Shown one piece after another: positions 1 through 12,567 of a stretch of 64,000 nt of DNA. The position numbers were made by a program, and so were the translations under genes. Each line of letters starts with the position of its first letter. The stretch's first letter is position 1. The notes beneath the pieces are model-generated. The model made no database searches and was not told the origin of the DNA. It worked only from the letters and a program-made list of their open reading frames with translations. Source of the DNA: Entrophospora sp. SA101. Taxonomy: Eukaryota > Glomeromycota > Glomeromycetes > Entrophosporales > Entrophosporaceae. The stretch is from contig CAUDNR010004600.1 of the NCBI GenBank assembly GCA_958430865.1, forward strand, positions 19,889-83,888, in the 5' to 3' direction.

Positions 1-239
1 TTACTAAGACAAATTAATAAAAAAATACGATTTTCATTGGTTGTGAATATTTTTTTTTACAATTATATCAATCTAACATTTGTAGAGAATATTAGCAAAT
101 AATTTGGTTAACAAAACATTGACAAGTGGTAAAGACAAATTTAGTCACTATTAGAGCTCTCAATCAGGTTGGGTAAAGAACTCGGCCAGGTAATCAATCA
201 CTTTACTTGAGACATTATAAAAATTCTGATGTTAAAAAT

Positions 240-308
240 TTTGGACCCTGAAATTTTTGGTAATACAAATGTTCATTTTGCCTGGTTTTGTTGCAAGCAT
301 GCCCCATA
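240..308 (-). repeat. Dispersed repeat end (GGGGCATGC family)
   Basis: Read on the minus strand this begins TATGGGGCATGC and continues through CAACAAAACCAGGCAAA and GAACAT to a CAGGGTCCAA-like end. Related copies lie at 7705 (+), 20862 (+), 34165 (-) and 43138 (+). The mixed orientations suggest terminal inverted repeats of a DNA element. The rest of 1-824 shows no gene. It is AT-rich, with homopolymer runs just upstream of the kinase start. Confidence 0.7.
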
Positions 309-824
309 AAGAATTTTAAAAACAGGCGCTTCGTTATATCGAGCGCCGACGTATGTAATTAATTGTGTACCTGCCTCTTTTTCTAAAAGTATATACAACG
401 TGATACAATCACTAATATATGTAATTGTTTTCTATTCTGTGTTTCAAAAAATTTCTTGGGGTCATAGAGTTAAGAAACCCCTTCTCTCTCTATTATTATT
501 ATTATATTTATTCGTTAATAAATAAATAAATAAAAGACATAACTTAAAAATTTCCGGGGTGTATAAATATTACTCAATAAATTCACCAAAAAAAAAATTT
601 TTTTTTTTGTCAAAAAAACTAAAAAACTAAAAAATAAAAAAATACAATAATATTAGTAGCAAGTAGTTGTAGTTTATATCTACCGTCTTCTACTTTTATT
701 TCATTTATTCTCAAAAAAAGATAGACATACATACATCAATCTTTATTTTTTGTAACTCTTGTAAACTAAATCATAAAATAAAATCTTTCAACAACAACAA
801 AAAATTAAAAAAAGCCAATAATAG

Positions 825-3800
825 ATGGCATCTTCTTCACCTCAACAAAAATCACAATCAATAACGGAATCACCTCAACAGCAACTCTTGCAAGCTGCTG
901 ATTCTTCAACTAAACCATCAGTTCCTTCTCCTACCTCCTCAATATCACAGCAACAACCACAACATTTAACTCTTGAAACAAGTAGCCTTGCCACTCCAAG
1001 TAGCAGTAGTGCCACTACCAACATCGATGTCAACAACACCAACAACAACAGTATTAATAGTTTATATCATGCTAAACTTCCAATCCAACGTCGTCAAAGT
1101 GGTGCAAGCTCACAACTTAAACGTTTACTTAGTTTAAAATCAGAATTTAATTCTTCAAGCACGTCTTCATTTTATTCTGATTCAGAAACAGAGTCATTAG
1201 AAACAGATTCTGATGCTTATTTTACAAACGATGAACTTCCACCGTCCTCGTTTACCTTTTCTTCTTCCGTAAAACGCCGACCTTCTTTTCCGAGATCTCC
1301 TACTACCATTAGATTCTTCCCAGATTTATCAATTGACGCTCAAGAAAATCATTTAAGTGACTTATATATAATCGATGAAAGTTCACCTGAATTTGCTTTT
1401 CCAAAAGTTAAAAGAAAACTTTTAAAAGATCTTGAAGAGGCAAAACGTAGAGCAGATCAAGCTATCACAGTTCTATTGCGACATTGGTACCAATCACATA
1501 GATATCAAGAATTATTAAGTGAATTATCGTATGATGGTTGGAGTGATGACGAGGATAAACAACCACTTGTTGTAATTCGTAGAAATAATAGTCAAAGAAC
1601 ATTAAGTACTAACAAACCAGTTTCGACTAATAATAACGATAGTAATAATAATAACAGAATAATTAAACAAGTAAAACCAAAACAACCAATCAGTGATACA
1701 GATGATGAAAATTCATCACCAAATAGCAATAATAATGATAATAACAACAGCAACAGCAATAATAATGCTATTAAAATTAGCACTAACAATAACAATAACA
1801 ATTATAAAAATAGGCTTACTCCTGTTGATAGATTAAAATTCGAAAATATTGATGAACAATACTATGGTGGTGATGGTAATAAACAAGAATCTGTATCATT
1901 ACATGGGGATATTACAAGCCCAAAGAAGATATCGATTAAAAAGAAACGCACAGAACGCAGATTTATTCATTCAAATAGTTGGCCACCTTGTGTTTTGGGT
2001 GAGTAGGCTATTTAATATTATTTTAAACAATAACGGTGATATTAATATTGAATAGTAATTAGAGATTAACAATATTGTACAAAAAAAGATAATGTTTACA
2101 ATACCATATTGACATTATTTTGGTTTGGATAGATTAATAATTTAATGAAAAATGGGAGAAAAAATCAAAATTTATTCAACATGTATATTGGAATATTTAC
2201 ACATTTCTTAAAAATAATTAATCAAAAAAAAAAAATCAATTCTTTTTTTTCTTAATAAGCCTCCTCTCATACTATATTATTGACACGTATCGATCGTATT
2301 GCTAAGAGGATACTTAAGACTGCTATACATGATTTAGTACATTATAATGTTGCCGTGGAAATTATGAAGGAGCTTCAAGAACTTATGGAAACTCAGAAAA
2401 AAATGCCTGTCGGTAATGCTGATGCTGAAGAATTATTAACGAGACTTGTATACACTTTTGCTGACGTTGCTAGAGCTGTTGATGCAGTGGTAAGTAAAAA
2501 TTTTTTTTTTGATGATGTCAAATAGTTTTTTTTTGATATCAAAAATGAAAATAATATTAACTAAAAAAGAATGATTTTTTTTTTGAAAGAATCAATCATA
2601 CGCTGAAACAAATGGTGATTTATCGTTAGAAAATAACAATAAGGAAGAAGATACACCACCACCTACTAATTCTGATTGGTTAATTTCATCGCCGTTATTC
2701 ACACCTTCATCACCACTAACTCCATCTTCTTACTCACCACCACAGACATCACTTCACAGTTATCATCAAAGGCATAAATCATTTGATAGCGTTAATAATA
2801 AGAAGAACCAAAGAGATGGTAACAATACAAAAATCGCACCCAATTATCTCCCAGTTCCGCAGCAGCAGCAACAACAGCAGCAACATCAGCAACACTCGTC
2901 TCCTTTAGCTAAACATGTGTTGACACCACCAGTTCCACAGATTAAATCATTACGAGATTCTTTCGAACAAATTTATGCGGCAGCAAATGAATTGGTATTT
3001 GAATCACCTATCACATACATTCCTCCTCCTCATTCAACTGTAGATGATAATAGTTTAACATGGAGTAGTTTAACAAGAAAGCAAGTAGATATGTTGTTAC
3101 AAGAAGAAATGAATCGTGAAATAGACATTGGTATAATAATGAAACAACAACAAGATGGCAGTAGTGATTTAGAGGGTCGTAAGAAATCCAAAAAGGTATG
3201 CAGTTTTAAAAGCATTATAAATATATGTGTGTTTATTGTTTGTTTTATTTTTATATATATTAACTTTAAAAAAAACCTAGTCCAAACAAATGATGAATTT
3301 CTTCAAATCACTCAAAAACGCATTCCATAGTCCTACATCCTCTACTTGTGTTTCACCAACCGGCTCGCCAACAAATTCTTTAGTTCAACCAAGTCCTGTA
3401 CGCAATACTCATCTACCAAGACCACAAATGCCAGAAAAAACTCGTACTCTGTCATTTGACTCTAATGCATTCTCATTGTCTCGTCGTAGTTCATTTGTGT
3501 CAATGAGAGGAGATAAAGATACTTTGCATAGTACTAGCCTAATGAATCATAGTTCATCTGTGATAATTACTAACAGCAATCATGGTGGTGGTGGTATAAC
3601 GTCAGGGTTCTCAATCCCACATGATTATATACTATGTCGTATATGTGAAGAGATGATTCATAGTCATGAATTGGATGCTCACTCGAGAACTTGTGCTATA
3701 ACAACAGAATACGCATTTAAATTACAAGAATGTGATGGTAGATTACGTAGATTGATTAATGATATGACCAAAAAAAAATCAGAGATCATGAAAGGAGTTT

Positions 3801-6800
3801 GTATTCAATTCATTATTATTTATTATTGTTATCGTTATTAATGTAGTTTTAATACTTATTTATTTATTTATTTATTTATTTATTAATGATTTAGGAAAAA
3901 AACCTCCCCTTCCAAGATTATTCCAATATCTCTAATATTAAAGATGCAGAAATGATGGAAGGCTATGGCAAAAAGTAAAGAATCCTTCATTCAATTATTG
4001 AATTTGAAAAAATGTTTTTAATAATTATTCTAACAAAGTACATCGAATAAAAATATTTAGAGCTGCTAATATTAAAGAAACCGCAAATAGACGTGATGCT
4101 ATGAGAAAAATAGAAAAATATGCAAGCAAGCTGGGAAGACTTGTCGAAGAAATGGAAAAGAATGCCACAAGAGATGAAAATATTTTAACATATGGTAAAC
4201 GTTTATTACATGTTGTTAAGGAGAAACATGATACATTTCAATCCTATCATCAAAAATTACGTGCTACAAATGCAATATCTAATATCATGAATAATAACAA
4301 TAACAATAATAACAACAGCAATATTTCCACATCTATTACACAAGCCATTTCATCAACTGATAAAGAAAATAGCAGTTATAATAATAGTTTAAAAGTCTCT
4401 CAAAAAATTTCAAGAAAACAATCAATCTCAAGCCGTATGCTATCAACGTCTGCATCAAACAAATCATCAAATAGTTTAACATCCTCTAAAAATTCACGTA
4501 ATAACGGTGGCATTAGTGGCGGACAAAGAGAGGGTGGTAGTGGTAGTTCTTCAAATCATAGAAGACATGATAGCATTGGTTCAATATCATATGATTCAGA
4601 TATTACGCCACCACCGCCTCGAGGTGGCAAAAAATTAATTTCACTTTTTGCTGCAGTGCTTCGTGGTGGTAATAGTCGTTCTGGAAATAATAGTTCTAGC
4701 AAAGAAACTACTGGAATACCAATAGCTGCTAACGGAGATAATAAAGGAGTATGTGTTTTTAATTTATTTATTGAAAAAATCATTTTTAAAGCATTTTTAT
4801 TTATTTGTTTGATTTTTTTTTAAAGGGTGCCAAAACTAAAATTCCTAGCATACAAGATTTTGAAATAATAAAACCAATTAGTCGAGGTGCTTTCGGAAAA
4901 GTATATTTAGCACGTAAAAAAACGACAGGAGATCTTTATGCCATCAAAATTTTAAAGAAAGTTGATATGGTTCGAAAAAACATGGTAAATCATGTTTTGG
5001 CGGAAAGAAGAGTGCTGAGTTTGTCGAGGACACCATTTGTTGTGAAACTCTATTATGCATTTCAAAGTCAAGATTATTTATATTTGGTTATGGAATACCT
5101 AATCGGCGGTGATTTATCTTCTCTACTTCAAAATTTTGAACTTTTTGACGAGGAAATGGCAAGAATGTACACAGTCGAAGTAATTCTAGCTCTTGAATAT
5201 CTTCACAATAATGGTATTACACATCGTGATCTCAAGCCCGACAACATGTTGATTACATCTGAAGGACATATTAAATTAACAGACTTTGGATTATCAAGGA
5301 TTTCTATACCTGAAAAAAGCAATATGGCATTTACAAAAGAGGATGAGTCATTGTCGATTATATCAGATAAAAAATTGGGTTCAAAGCCTACAAGAACTGG
5401 TAGTATTGATTCTCGATCTAGTTCCGTCGTACACTCCAGACCAGTATCAGCAATATTTTCTAACGAGAATCCAAAACAGCGCATTAGTCATGTTAATTTC
5501 AGTTTGGATTCCAATAACATCAGCAATAATAATAGCAATAATAATATTATTAATAATAGTAGCGTTAACAATAATACTAACAACAGCAATAAGAACAATA
5601 ATTCCAAAAACTCACTAAAACAAGGTTCATCGAAATTGTTTGGAAAAAAACAGAATCGTCAAAGCTCAAAAGCATTACTGGGTACACCAGACTATTTGGC
5701 ACCGGAATTATTACTTGGCATTGGACATTCTACAGCAGTAGACTGGTGGTCGCTTGGTGTTTGTTTATTTGAATTTTTGATTGGATATCCGCCATTTAAT
5801 GACGATACACCACAAAAAATATTTAAAAATATTTTAGATCATAAGATACAGTGGCCACCAGAAGAGCTTTTATCACCACAAGCAAAAGATCTCATCACAA
5901 CACTTTTAAATCAAGATCCTGCCAAACGACCAACAGTTGCTGAGATCAAAGCGCATCCATTTTTCCATGGAATTGATTGGGACCATATTCGAGATCAGCC
6001 AGCACCATTTGTTCCAAATCCGGAAGATGAACAAGATACTAGTTATTTTGATGCTCGTAATAACCGTGCAGATATTCGTAGATTATCAGCTGGTAATATT
6101 GAAGAATTCGCGTTAGGTAGGATGACAGCACCTGGTGATCGTAGATCGATGATCCTCTCTGACGATGACAATAATGAACAATCTAACAACAATAACTGTG
6201 TTTATCCAATATCATCAAGTGTACAACCACCAAATCTATTATTATCAACAGTCACTGCAAATTTGATTGATAATATTTCATTACATTCACCAACATCACC
6301 AACAGTTTTAAACAATAATAATGAACTATCATCAAATAACAGTAGTTCTAGTATTGGTAATAATGGTAAAGGTAATAATAGTAGTAGTGACAATAACAGG
6401 AGCAGTAACAATAGTGGTAACAATAGTGGTAACAATAATGGTAGCAATGATAGTAATAATAATACTCAACGTCATTCCACATTAAAACCACCAACACAAT
6501 CTGAGGAGATTCCAATTAAACATCATCAAAAACGAAGACCATCACTTTTAAAATTAACTGCAGGGGGCAAGTCAAGGAAGCAATCTATCAGTGGAACCAA
6601 TAGTGATAGTTCATCATCATCATCATCATTGACGGCAACCCCAACATCAACTGGGCCAATTCCGATGACAGGCAATACATTAATATCACCTTCATATAAT
6701 ACACGATCAAGAAGATCAACATTGGTCGGATCACCTAAAATGTATGATATGGAGCAGACTATAGCATCAGCTTATGAAGTACACGCAGCAGGAAATCAAA

Positions 6801-6910
6801 CGAATCGAAATGAGACAGAATTTGATGCTTTTGTTTATAAGGGAGTATCGGTTCTAGGCGATGTAAATCGTGATGTTTTATCAGGAGGCACTGGTAACAG
6901 TAATATTTAA
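825..6910 (+). CDS. RIM15: Rim15/Cek1-type AGC protein kinase, 7 exons
   Basis: Predicted 1792-residue serine/threonine kinase of the Rim15/Cek1/Greatwall-MAST group, which in fungi links nutrient signals to quiescence. Exons: 825-1998, 2260-2489, 2590-3195, 3281-3796, 3895-3974, 4061-4748, 4826-6910. All junctions are GT-AG and stay in frame. A Cys/His finger starting CRICEE lies near residues 789-808. The kinase domain starts near 1109, with GAFGKV, the AIK lysine near 1139, HRDLKPDN (Asp near 1233), DFG near 1251 and GTPDYLAPE near 1382. The family-typical insert of about 130 Asn-rich residues lies between DFG and APE. An AGC tail (APFVP, then DTSYFD) follows. I see no response-regulator domain at the C terminus and no clear PAS domain. 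Low-complexity Asn and Gln tracts are extensive. An identical copy lies at 46460-52545. Confidence 0.88.
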
Positions 6911-8414
6911 AAGAAAATTTTTTATTTATTTCATAAAAAAACAATAGCCAGCTATAACAGCATCATCAGGCAATATCATTGCATCATCGCAGTAAGAGAT
7001 AAATTTAAATATATATAATATGTATATTCTAGTAGATTTTTAGATTTGTTTAAAGGATTTTGGATTTTTATTTTGTTGTTTTTTATATTGTAATTGGACT
7101 TTTTTTCAATTCATTACAAATTATATAAATATACACATTCAACGTGTGTATATTTGTATGTAACATGTATATTTATTTAGAGTTTCACTTATTTTATAGC
7201 TTCACATTTTCTTTGTTTATAGTTAATTTCAAACACGCAAACATCTATTCACCAAAAAAAAAAAAAAACAAACATTCTGTAGTATAGTTGGTTTTTCATA
7301 AATTTTTTCATTTCTAAAAAAAATTTTGATTGTGATTATTATTAAAAAAAAATAATAATTAATAAAAAAATTTTTTCTTAGATGAATCATATATATTTGG
7401 TGAATAATATATGTTGATGGTTGAATTAGAATTTTCCATAATAAAAATTTATTTTTTTTTAGAATTTCTCTTAAAAAATTTGTACAATAAATAATAAATT
7501 AATTGATTAATCAATATCAAAGTGAAGGAAAAAAGGTTTTATAATAAAAGTAAGAAAAACAACTTTTTGAAATCATTAGTAATATAAATATATTAATATT
7601 CCAAGTCGTAACATGATTTTGCAATCTCGTAACAGAAAATATCCAGAAGCTATATTAATTTTCAACTGGTGCGTTACAAATTGTAATAAAAATAATCGAA
7701 CACATATGGGACAAAACCAAGGTGAGCACTTATATACCAAGGATTTCAGGGATCATAAATTCTAACAACACAATTGTTCTGCTGATTTTACAAATTATCT
7801 TGCAATTTAATCCCATGCTTACATTTTTTTTTTGGAACCAGCAACAAAATCAAATTATGAAGGTGCTAAAAATTAGTAATAATACTTATCTAAGAAAAAA
7901 ATTGTTGGTTGGGCAGTATCTGCATTAACCCAATTTAAGCAAGAAAGCAAAGGGTCTGACAACTTTCCAGTTTCATAGGTAGAAGTAGTAGCAATGAGAA
8001 TAAATTTTGTTTGATAAATCCACTTCTTTATTAAATGGGGTGAAAATTTGTATTAAACCACGAATATCACTATTTTGAATTATCGAAAAAAAAAAATACT
8101 TGAAGGTTTTGCAATGCATTAAACATTAAATTATTCTGCTTTTATTTAATATCGCATCTTTAGTTCTATATAAACCCAACCAATTGGGTTTTCTCATTTC
8201 AATGTTCTTGCCCAAAATAAATTCTACAAAGATATTTATTTCATGGTGTGACCACCTTTTTCTTCAATGATTTTGTGATGATTGATTGCTATTATTATCA
8301 GTCATCTCAACATGATTGTTGATATCATCTCATTATTGTCAGTAATCTCAAAGTGATTGTTATTATCGGTATCATTATGATTGCCATTACGATTATTATT
8401 ATTGGTTATCTCGA
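6911..8414. other. Intergenic, AT-rich, with one repeat-end fragment
   Basis: This is the 3' flank of the kinase gene. It is rich in A/T runs. At 7705-7756 (+) lies a shortened copy of the GGGGCATGC-family end that has lost the GCATGCTGC part but keeps ACAAAACCAAG, TATATACCAAGG and TTTCAGGGATCA. After it a short degenerate reading frame (about 7845-7980) has three adjacent stops, so I do not call a gene. Confidence 0.6.
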
Positions 8415-8442
8415 CATGGGATATACAGAGAGTCAGCACCAA

Positions 8443-8482
8443 GTGAGTACTGTACTGAATCAAAGTTCAGTACAGTACTCAC
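8443..8482. repeat. Perfect hairpin, 17-bp arms
   Basis: GTGAGTACTGTACTGAA at 8443-8459 is followed by a six-base loop and its exact reverse complement at 8466-8482. It is the left subterminal repeat of the surrounding MITE. Confidence 0.9.
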
Positions 8483-8835
8483 CCTTGTATAAACTGTGTA
8501 ACATACTAAGAATAATTCAGTACACACTTGTCATTTATAACTATTAAGTTATCTAACCATTTAATATTAAGATTACCATTGAAAATAATTAAAGTGACAT
8601 GAAAAAATATAATAATTTTGTTATCCCAAAAACATTTGCTTTATTAAGTAAAATTAATCTTCATATCAAATATGATATACTGAAGTTTTGCCACATATAA
8701 ATAACAACTTATTGTTTTACAAACTGACTACAAATAGCAAGTTCTAACAACTTTTGTGGTATAAGTAAAAAATACAACATATAAAAGGTAAGTAAAGCTC
8801 CGAAACGGGCCACTAGCCTTGTGTATTTAATTATG

Positions 8836-9035
8836 TATTGCGTCATGAATTGTCTTGAATTACGTATTAGTATTGTGTCATGAATTGTCTTGAGTTACGT
8901 ATTGTGTCACGAATTGTCTTGAATTACGTCTTGAGTCATGAATCGCCTTGAGTTATGTCTTGAGTCATGAATTGCCTTGAGTTACATCTTGCGTCACGAA
9001 TTGCGTCCTACATCTCTTGCATCATGAATTGTGTT
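8836..9035. repeat. 29-bp minisatellite, about six to seven units
   Basis: Tandem degenerate units resemble TATTGCGTCATGAATTGTC followed by TTGAATTACG. They vary mainly at C/T and G/A positions. One unit has a short insertion and the array fades out near 9035. Confidence 0.8.
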
Positions 9036-9139
9036 TTGCGCCATGCATAACACCAATTGCAGCTTTTAAACCACTATAACTGTTTCGCCTTTTATATTTA
9101 ATTAATTATTATTAATTTATGTAATCACAAAATTTTCTT

Positions 9140-9245
9140 ATTAACTCGAAATCAACCCGAAAATTTCGGGTCGGTCTCGGGTTAGCCTTTAAAACATTCG
9201 GGTTGACACTTAACCCGCCCGAACCCCGACCCGTTAGGAGCTTTA
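9140..9245. repeat. GC-rich CGGGT patch with palindrome
   Basis: This short region is far richer in GC than its surroundings. It has repeated CGGGTT/AACCCG words and a perfect palindrome ACCCGAAAATTTCGGGT at 9155-9171. It lies in the right half of the MITE. Confidence 0.6.
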
Positions 9246-9420
9246 AAGGTGAGTGCTGTGCTGAACTTTGAAAAACAAAATTTTCAGTATGGTATATACT
9301 CACTTAGCTTCAGTACGGTGCTGACTTTCTGTGTATCCATGGTAAATTTTTCTTTCTATTCATTGCTTCTTGATTCCTTGGAATTCTTGCTTATTAACTT
9401 TTTTAGCATAGAGTATTCTT

Positions 9421-10225
9421 CAACAATTTTATGACAGGCTTGCTCTAATTTCTTTGCCCCTTTTCCTGAATTCAAGTATCAAAAATTCCAAAACATCATC
9501 TGAGACATTTTTTCAATTACATCTTTTCTTTGAAGTATAGCTTTCCAACCTTTTTAAATCCACTGGACCTTTTAATTTTGTGGCCAATTTTTCTTTATAA
9601 TTTACTGCAGCAATGTAGGCTGGATCAATTTTTTCATTAAAATAAGAGTTAGTAAAGCTTTCACTATTTTCAACTTAAAAAGTTTAATCACATCTGCCTG
9701 AATTTTTTCATCTTTCACTTTTTCTAACTCATCAAGTAAAATAATTACAATTCTTCGAAGGTATTTATAAGCAAGATTATTCAGAATTTTACAAGGCGAG
9801 ACTGAGGATAAAGAAGTTATCGAAGATATGGAAATTAACTTTGTTCAGGATAAAGATGTAATAGATGTTCCAACTGCGAGAGGCAAAATCAAATGTTTGA
9901 CCATCACAGTTGACCCTGGCTCTAAACTTTACTTATGTCTAGGGACATTGCTGAACGTTTCGGTTTAAAAATTGACAAAAGTCCAGCACAAGAAACCAGA
10001 GGGCATCACTTAAAGTTTTCACAAAGGTAATCTTTCCAGTTCCAGATAGACCAGAATAATAAATCACTTTACTTTGAGGGTGAAAGTTCCCTTTGAATAT
10101 TATATAGAATGTGTTATGGTTTACAAATGTTTCTTTTTCCTTATAAAACCCAACATGCTTATCAATTATCTTTTTGACTTCCTCGTTCAAGACATTTTTT
10201 AATTTTTTTGTTCTGTGAAATTCAT
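9421..10225 (-). pseudogene. Decayed P-loop ATPase (replication-protein-like) gene
   Basis: Minus-strand remnant in two parts. The 5' part (10225-10013) encodes a Walker A motif (GLSGTGK) after a strand ending IYYS. The 3' part (about 9780-9421) starts with a Walker-B-like IVIILLDE and continues as a Lys-rich helical region that changes frame at least twice and has in-frame TGA codons. A plus-strand retropepsin fragment separates the two. The proposed start at 10225 is preceded by AAGGAG and AAAGG, which resemble bacterial ribosome binding sites. The layout recalls SF3/Rep-type helicases of small replicons. Family assignment is tentative and the gene is broken. Confidence 0.45.
9787..10012 (+). 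mobile_element. Retropepsin (aspartic protease) fragment of a retroelement
   Basis: Plus-strand translation gives VPTARGKIKCLTITVDPGS and, after a one-base shift, IAERFGLKIDKSPAQETRG. This resembles the retropepsin part of retroelement polyproteins (an Asp-x-Gly-Ser-like core, then a LA..LGL.ID strand). It sits between the two halves of the minus-strand P-loop gene and is itself frameshifted. Confidence 0.5.
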
Positions 10226-10227
10226 GA

Positions 10228-10290
10228 TTACCTTTTCTCCTTAACACCTATATAAAGCATAAATACCAAAGTTAGACCAACTAGAAACAT
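10228..10290 (-). CDS. Possible 20-residue membrane peptide
   Basis: The minus-strand frame MFLVGLTLVFMLYIGVKEKR is one hydrophobic segment with a basic tail. It ends with TAA two bases before the proposed ATG of the P-loop gene, and its last codons include that gene's purine-rich AAGGAG. The tight packing resembles a small bacterial or phage operon. It is too short for a firm call. Confidence 0.25.
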   Translation of the reverse strand: MFLVGLTLVFMLYIGVKEKR

Positions 10291-11365
10291 AATACTCGAG
10301 TTTTTTTAATATACTCCCTATAACCAATTTTATTAGTCTCCAAAGAAGAAAGAAAGTTTGCTAATGGAGTGATTAAAGCTCTGAACCAGGACTAGAAGTA
10401 GCAATAGTACTTTAAAAATCCGGATAAACAATGGATAATAACTCAGAGCTTTGCTTGAGAGTAGAGGCAGAAAAGTTAATATAATTAATTCCTTCAACAG
10501 AATTCTTTTTTGTTACTTTTTTTGGTCGGAAATTAAACAGTAGTAGTAATTGTCCGTTTGGTTTTTGCCCACAGTTTAGGCAATTTTAAGTTTTGCCAAT
10601 TTCGTCAAAAAATTGAGAGAAATCAGGCCAAAATTACTAAACTATGGATTAGTTTCAGCCACCATCACTAAGGAGAATCTTTAGCAATGGTCGGCCAATT
10701 AAAATATTAAATTTTTTATTTTTATATTTTTAAATATTTAATATCGAATGGAATGCTTAATAATGGTCAACATCCAACAAATTCTTTACAATCAAGATAT
10801 AAAACGAATCTATTCCTCCAAAGGAAAGTACTGGAGGACACAAAGTCGTAATAAATAAATATTTTCGTCTGCCATCACACCTTTTCTTGTTTATCTGGGC
10901 GGATGACCAAAAACATTCAATTTTCAGAATTTTAAGAATCTGTTAAGTGCGCTTGGAAAAAGGGCATTTTTCATAAGCGTCTTTCCTCTCTCTCTTTTTT
11001 TAATAATCAATCCCCCTGCCATTTAACAATGTTTGCACAACATCTACCAAATCCAATCCAAGAATCCTATATCTCCACTAGTTAAACTATTCCTTTTTTC
11101 GTACTAATGTTATTTTAGTAGACAAGCGCTCACGCCATTTAATTTTTGATTATCATCATTATTATAATTGAATTCCGTTATTTTTTCGATTGATAAAACG
11201 TTAGGAGTGTAAAATTTTGTATAAATATTATTCAGTACTTGTTATATAAGCTTTATGTGCGAGATTTGAGTAAGTGTTTAAAAATCTTGTCCAAATACAT
11301 CTGTCCAGGTATTTTATATACATTGTATATGTGTATGTGTATGCATATATAAATATTAGATTATA
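10291..11365. other. Intergenic; solo hAT-like end at 10387-10425
   Basis: No gene seen. At 10387-10425 the sequence CAGGACTAGAAGTAG, then ATAGTACTTTAAAAATCCGG, matches the end at 17561 that starts the hAT fragment there. It is probably a solo end or deletion derivative. The remainder is AT-rich 3' flank of the minus-strand U11-48K gene. Confidence 0.5.
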
Positions 11366-12484
11366 TTATTTTTGATTTTCTATCAACATTTTATTTTCAA
11401 ATTCTGCTAATAATCTAAAGTCATCCATATATGCAGCAATAAGATCGTGATGTACCTATTATCAATGATAATAATAACATAAACAAACATTAAAGATATT
11501 ATCTTTTCCAATTTTATTTTAAATAAACAATTATTTACTTGTGTGGGTGTTCGTTGAGTGATTCTAATATTTTTGGCTCTATATGACCTTCTTCTGCGTT
11601 TATAGTCACGTTGTTCAGCTAATAATTCTTCGTGTGATTTTTGTCCTTGATTTTGTTCTTGTTATTTTTCAAAAAAAAAAAAATTAATCATAATTATTAT
11701 AATTATTTTATTTATTTATTTATTTTACCTTTCATCTTTTGTATTGCGTCCCATATTTCATCAAAGTTTTTATAAGGGTCATTATTTAATTGATTATTTT
11801 CAGAACGAATCTTATCAGCTAATTCAATAATTTTTGTGTATTCCTCAAGTCTTTGATCAACTGAAAGACTTGATCCTACGCCAATATTTGAAAATCCTTT
11901 TGCCAATGTTTTTAGTAATTGATCTATTATTAATTTATTGTATTTTCTAAATATAATATAATAAGACATAAATAATTACATCAAACCTTTTTCAAAAGAA
12001 ACAACCGAACTTGCATTTTGATAAAAAAACTTTGAACTTGGCAGTTTTCTTTTCTAATTTTACATATATTCGAGTAATATGTGTGTGTGTATATATATAT
12101 ATCAATAATATTAACAATTAATAATAATGGTTATATTTACCACTCCACGTTCATTTCTAATACCATGATGTTTTAATTCACATTTTTTATAATGTTCATC
12201 GTATGATTTTTCAGGAAATTTATGAGCTATGTCAAATGGACATGATTTCAATGAATCATATTCCTAATATATGTATATATATATATATTAAAACAATCAT
12301 ATATATAACCAATGAAATTAAATAAATAGAAAACTTGTAAAAAAACCTTTTGTTTAATTTCCAATGATTCAATTTCCCAAGAAAGTTCTTTTAATAACTC
12401 ATTAAATTCTTTATCATAATCACTCAATTGTTTTTCATAACTTTTTATTAATTCTTCTTTATCTATTAAATATGAAGATGACAT
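11366..12484 (-). CDS. SNRNP48: U11/U12 snRNP 48K protein homologue, 6 exons
   Basis: Predicted 243-residue component of the U11/U12 di-snRNP, which recognises the 5' splice site of minor (U12-type) introns. Exons on the minus strand: 12484-12347, 12263-12141, 12053-11987, 11923-11729, 11657-11539, 11455-11366. The CHHC zinc finger is in exon 2: CPFDIAHKFPEKSYDEHYKK, then C. A preceding LSWEIESL helix, FFYQN in exon 3, and LLAEQRDYKRRRRSYRAKN in exon 5 all match conserved stretches of the animal protein. The first donor is a weak GTTTTT. The exon 3-4 junction was chosen to keep frame and give a 63-nt intron. An identical copy lies at 57001-58119. Confidence 0.85.
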
Positions 12485-12567
12485 TTTTTTAAAAAAAAAA
12501 TGGAAATTACGACGATCATAAACAGATAAAACTTGGTGTAATTTCTAAGAATTTAAATACATATTAA

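Larger units (their letters stand above)
8415..9341. mobile_element. Non-autonomous DNA transposon (MITE-like), 927 bp
   Basis: The ends are inverted. The left end reads CATGGGATATACAGAGAGTC then AGCACC. The reverse complement of the right end reads CATGGATACACAGAAAGTC then AGCACC. Subterminal inverted repeats follow on both sides: a perfect 17-bp-arm hairpin at 8443-8482 and a weaker hairpin at 9243-9303. The interior holds a 29-bp minisatellite and a GC-rich patch but no transposase. The family is not assigned. Confidence 0.7.

Noticed and set aside
1592..1801. Leu-rich minus-strand ORF
   Set aside because: Antisense of the poly-Asn coding tract of the kinase gene. The same applies to 6202-6447, 36306-36512, 35597-35812 and 36552-36827.
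2917..3330. Several apparent separate ORFs in 2280-4823
   Set aside because: They are exons of one kinase gene. GT-AG junctions join them in a single frame, and their ends run into introns.
11712..11969. ORF starting MSYYIIFRKYNK as a gene of its own
   Set aside because: The first residues are intron. The coding part is exon 4 of the U11-48K gene. A 33-nt intron alternative for the exon 3-4 junction was set aside for a 63-nt one with better spacing.
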